From assembly GCA_017308345.1 (NCBI GenBank), contig JAFKFE010000197.1, forward strand, positions 4,494 to 12,479: a stretch of 7,986 nt of DNA, given 5' to 3'. The notes under the pieces were generated by a model, which was given only the letters and a program-made list of their open reading frames with translations, did not search any database and had not been told where the DNA came from. A program made the translations under genes and the position numbers. Positions 6,665 through 7,986 of this stretch are shown here, one piece after another (positions within the stretch are counted from its first letter, which is position 1; the number at the start of each line of letters is the position of its first letter). The DNA is from Alphaproteobacteria bacterium (GTDB lineage: Bacteria; Pseudomonadota; Alphaproteobacteria; Rhizobiales; Rhizobiaceae).

Positions 6665-7516
6665 ATGACATCAGCGCCCGCTCAGGCGGGGTGGCGGTTC
6701 AGACAGCCGAGCGTCATTCCGGGTTTCGGATTGACGCTCGGCTTCTCGCTTGCCTACCTCACCCTCATCATCCTCATCCCGCTCTCGGGACTCGTCTGGC
6801 GGTCGGCTTCCCTTGGCTGGACCGATTTCTGGGCGCTTGCCGCCGACCAGCGCACCATCAAGGCCCTGCAGATCAGTTTCGGCACGGCTTTCGCCGCCGC
6901 GGCGGTCAACGTGGTGTTCGGAACACTCGTCGCCTGGGTGCTGGTCCGCTACCGTTTTCCCGGCCGGCGCGTCGTCGACGCCATGGTCGACCTGCCCTTC
7001 GCGCTACCCACCGCGGTTGCCGGCATTGCGCTGACCACGCTCTATGCGCCGAGTGGCTGGCTGGGCAAACTGCTGATGCCGCTCGGCCTCAAGGTCGCCT
7101 ACACGCCGCTCGGCATCATCGTGGCGCTGGTCTTCATCGGCCTGCCTTTCGTCGTGCGCACCGTCCAGCCGATCATGGAAGAAATCGACAAGGAGGTCGA
7201 GGAAGCAGCCGCCACGCTCGGCGCCAGCCGCTTCCAGATCATCACCCGCGTGCTTCTGCCCGGCCTTGCACCGGCCATCACCACCGGCTTCTCGCTCGCC
7301 TTCGCGCGCGGCGTCGGCGAGTACGGCTCGGTCATCTTCATCGCCGGCAACCTGCCTTATAAATCCGAGATCGCGCCGCTTCTGATCGTCATCCGGCTGG
7401 AGGAATACAACTACCCGGCGGCGACCGCGATCGCCGCGATCATGCTGGCGCTGTCCTTCGCGATGCTCCTGGTCATCAACCTCGTTCAGACATGGAGCCG
7501 CAAGCGCTATGGCTGA
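6665..7516 (+). CDS. cysT: Sulfate/thiosulfate ABC transporter permease CysT (CysU)
   Basis: One of two inner-membrane subunits forming the sulfate channel. It has 283 residues (E. coli CysT is 277) and about six hydrophobic segments, near residues 20-42, 60-88, 103-125, 143-163, 203-225 and 250-275. The cytoplasmic EAA loop that contacts the CysA ATPase is clear: EAAATLG with Glu180 and Gly186, ending in RVLLPG with Pro199. The [17 protein letters not shown] block after it is typical of CysT. The frame is open further upstream into sbp, but the ATG at 6665 gives the family's usual N-terminus. Its ribosome binding site is weak: GGAA (6657-6660) is only 4 bases away and AAGGGA (6645-6650) is 14 away. 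A TTG at 6635 is a less likely alternative. The end overlaps cysW by 8 bases. Confidence 0.95.
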   Translation: MTSAPAQAGWRFRQPSVIPGFGLTLGFSLAYLTLIILIPLSGLVWRSASLGWTDFWALAADQRTIKALQISFGTAFAAAAVNVVFGTLVAWVLVRYRFPGRRVVDAMVDLPFALPTAVAGIALTTLYAPSGWLGKLLMPLGLKVAYTPLGIIVALVFIGLPFVVRTVQPIMEEIDKEVEEAAATLGASRFQIITRVLLPGLAPAITTGFSLAFARGVGEYGSVIFIAGNLPYKSEIAPLLIVIRLEEYNYPAATAIAAIMLALSFAMLLVINLVQTWSRKRYG

Positions 7517-7986
7517 CCCCGAGATCAAATCCTATGAACCATTGCATGAGAGCCGGTCGGCCGCGGTCACCGAAAGCCGCCCCGTCCGTATCACGCTGAC
7601 GGCTGTAACGCTGGTTTTTCTCGGCGTGTTCCTGCTGTTGCCGCTGATCATCGTCTTCAAGGAGGCTTTCGCCAAGGGCGTCGGCGCCTATTTCCAATCA
7701 CTGGGCGATGCCGACACGCGCTCCGCCATCCGCCTGACCTTGCTGGTGGCGGCGATCTCGGTGCCGCTCAATCTCGTCTTCGGCCTTTCGGCCGCCTGGG
7801 CTATCGCCAAGTTCGAATTCAAGGGCAAGGCGTTCCTGACCACGCTGATCGACCTGCCTTTCTCGGTCTCGCCGGTCATCTCCGGCCTGGTCTATGTGCT
7901 GCTCTTCGGCGCGCAAGGGCTGCTCGGCGAGTGGCTGAAGGCGCATGGCATCCAGATCCTGTTCGCGGTGCCCGGCATCGTCCTGG
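7509..7986 (+). CDS. cysW: Sulfate/thiosulfate ABC transporter permease CysW, 5' part; runs off the right edge
   Basis: Second channel subunit of the sulfate importer, pairing with CysT. The ATG at 7509 sits inside the end of cysT (ATGGCTGA overlap), a common sign of translational coupling. GGAG at 7494-7497, 11 bases upstream, is a modest ribosome binding site. The frame stays open to the edge, giving 159 complete codons of an expected 280-290. After a polar N-terminus of about 25 residues ([17 protein letters not shown]), the first membrane segment is near residues 28-50 ([20 protein letters not shown]). [16 protein letters not shown] and then [17 protein letters not shown] and [22 protein letters not shown] follow, all typical of CysW. 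The EAA loop lies beyond the edge. cysA is the expected next gene but cannot be seen. Confidence 0.94.
   Translation, partial: MADPEIKSYEPLHESRSAAVTESRPVRITLTAVTLVFLGVFLLLPLIIVFKEAFAKGVGAYFQSLGDADTRSAIRLTLLVAAISVPLNLVFGLSAAWAIAKFEFKGKAFLTTLIDLPFSVSPVISGLVYVLLFGAQGLLGEWLKAHGIQILFAVPGIVL

Overview
The window is high-GC, tightly packed DNA, and every credible gene is on the + strand. Gene content, codon use and a short palindromic intergenic element point to an alphaproteobacterium of the Hyphomicrobiales (Rhizobiales), most like Mesorhizobium. The genus is inferred from general resemblance, not from a search.

Region 1 (2-5373) is a cell-envelope cluster: the 3' half of a bacterial alpha-2-macroglobulin (yfhM type, thioester motif present), then pbpC (penicillin-binding protein 1C), then an exported VanX/DdpX-type D-Ala-D-Ala dipeptidase. 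The first two genes form a widely known pair, in which a periplasmic protease trap is encoded beside a peptidoglycan polymerase thought to help repair the wall. The dipeptidase starts at a TTG inside the last codons of pbpC. It is therefore probably translationally coupled and adds a peptidoglycan-peptide hydrolase to the group. The 124-base gap between the macroglobulin gene and pbpC is filled by a palindromic element whose right end supplies the Shine-Dalgarno sequence of pbpC.

Region 2 (5374-5574) is a 201-base non-coding gap and the clear boundary between two transcription units. It holds a large two-part stem-loop, an AT-richer stretch with a weak 19-base dyad, an unused perfect Shine-Dalgarno sequence, and the real ribosome binding site of the next gene.

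Region 3 (5575-7986) is a sulfate ABC-importer operon: a periplasmic sulfate-binding protein closer to Sbp than to CysP, then the permeases CysT and CysW. cysT and cysW overlap by 8 bases, and cysW runs off the right edge. The ATPase gene cysA would be expected just downstream.

I found no RNA genes, CRISPR array, insertion sequence, prophage or attachment site. All genes belong to known families and I see no wholly new system. The most useful leads are the three-gene envelope cluster with the exported dipeptidase, the palindromic element that carries the pbpC ribosome binding site, and the structured leader before sbp.
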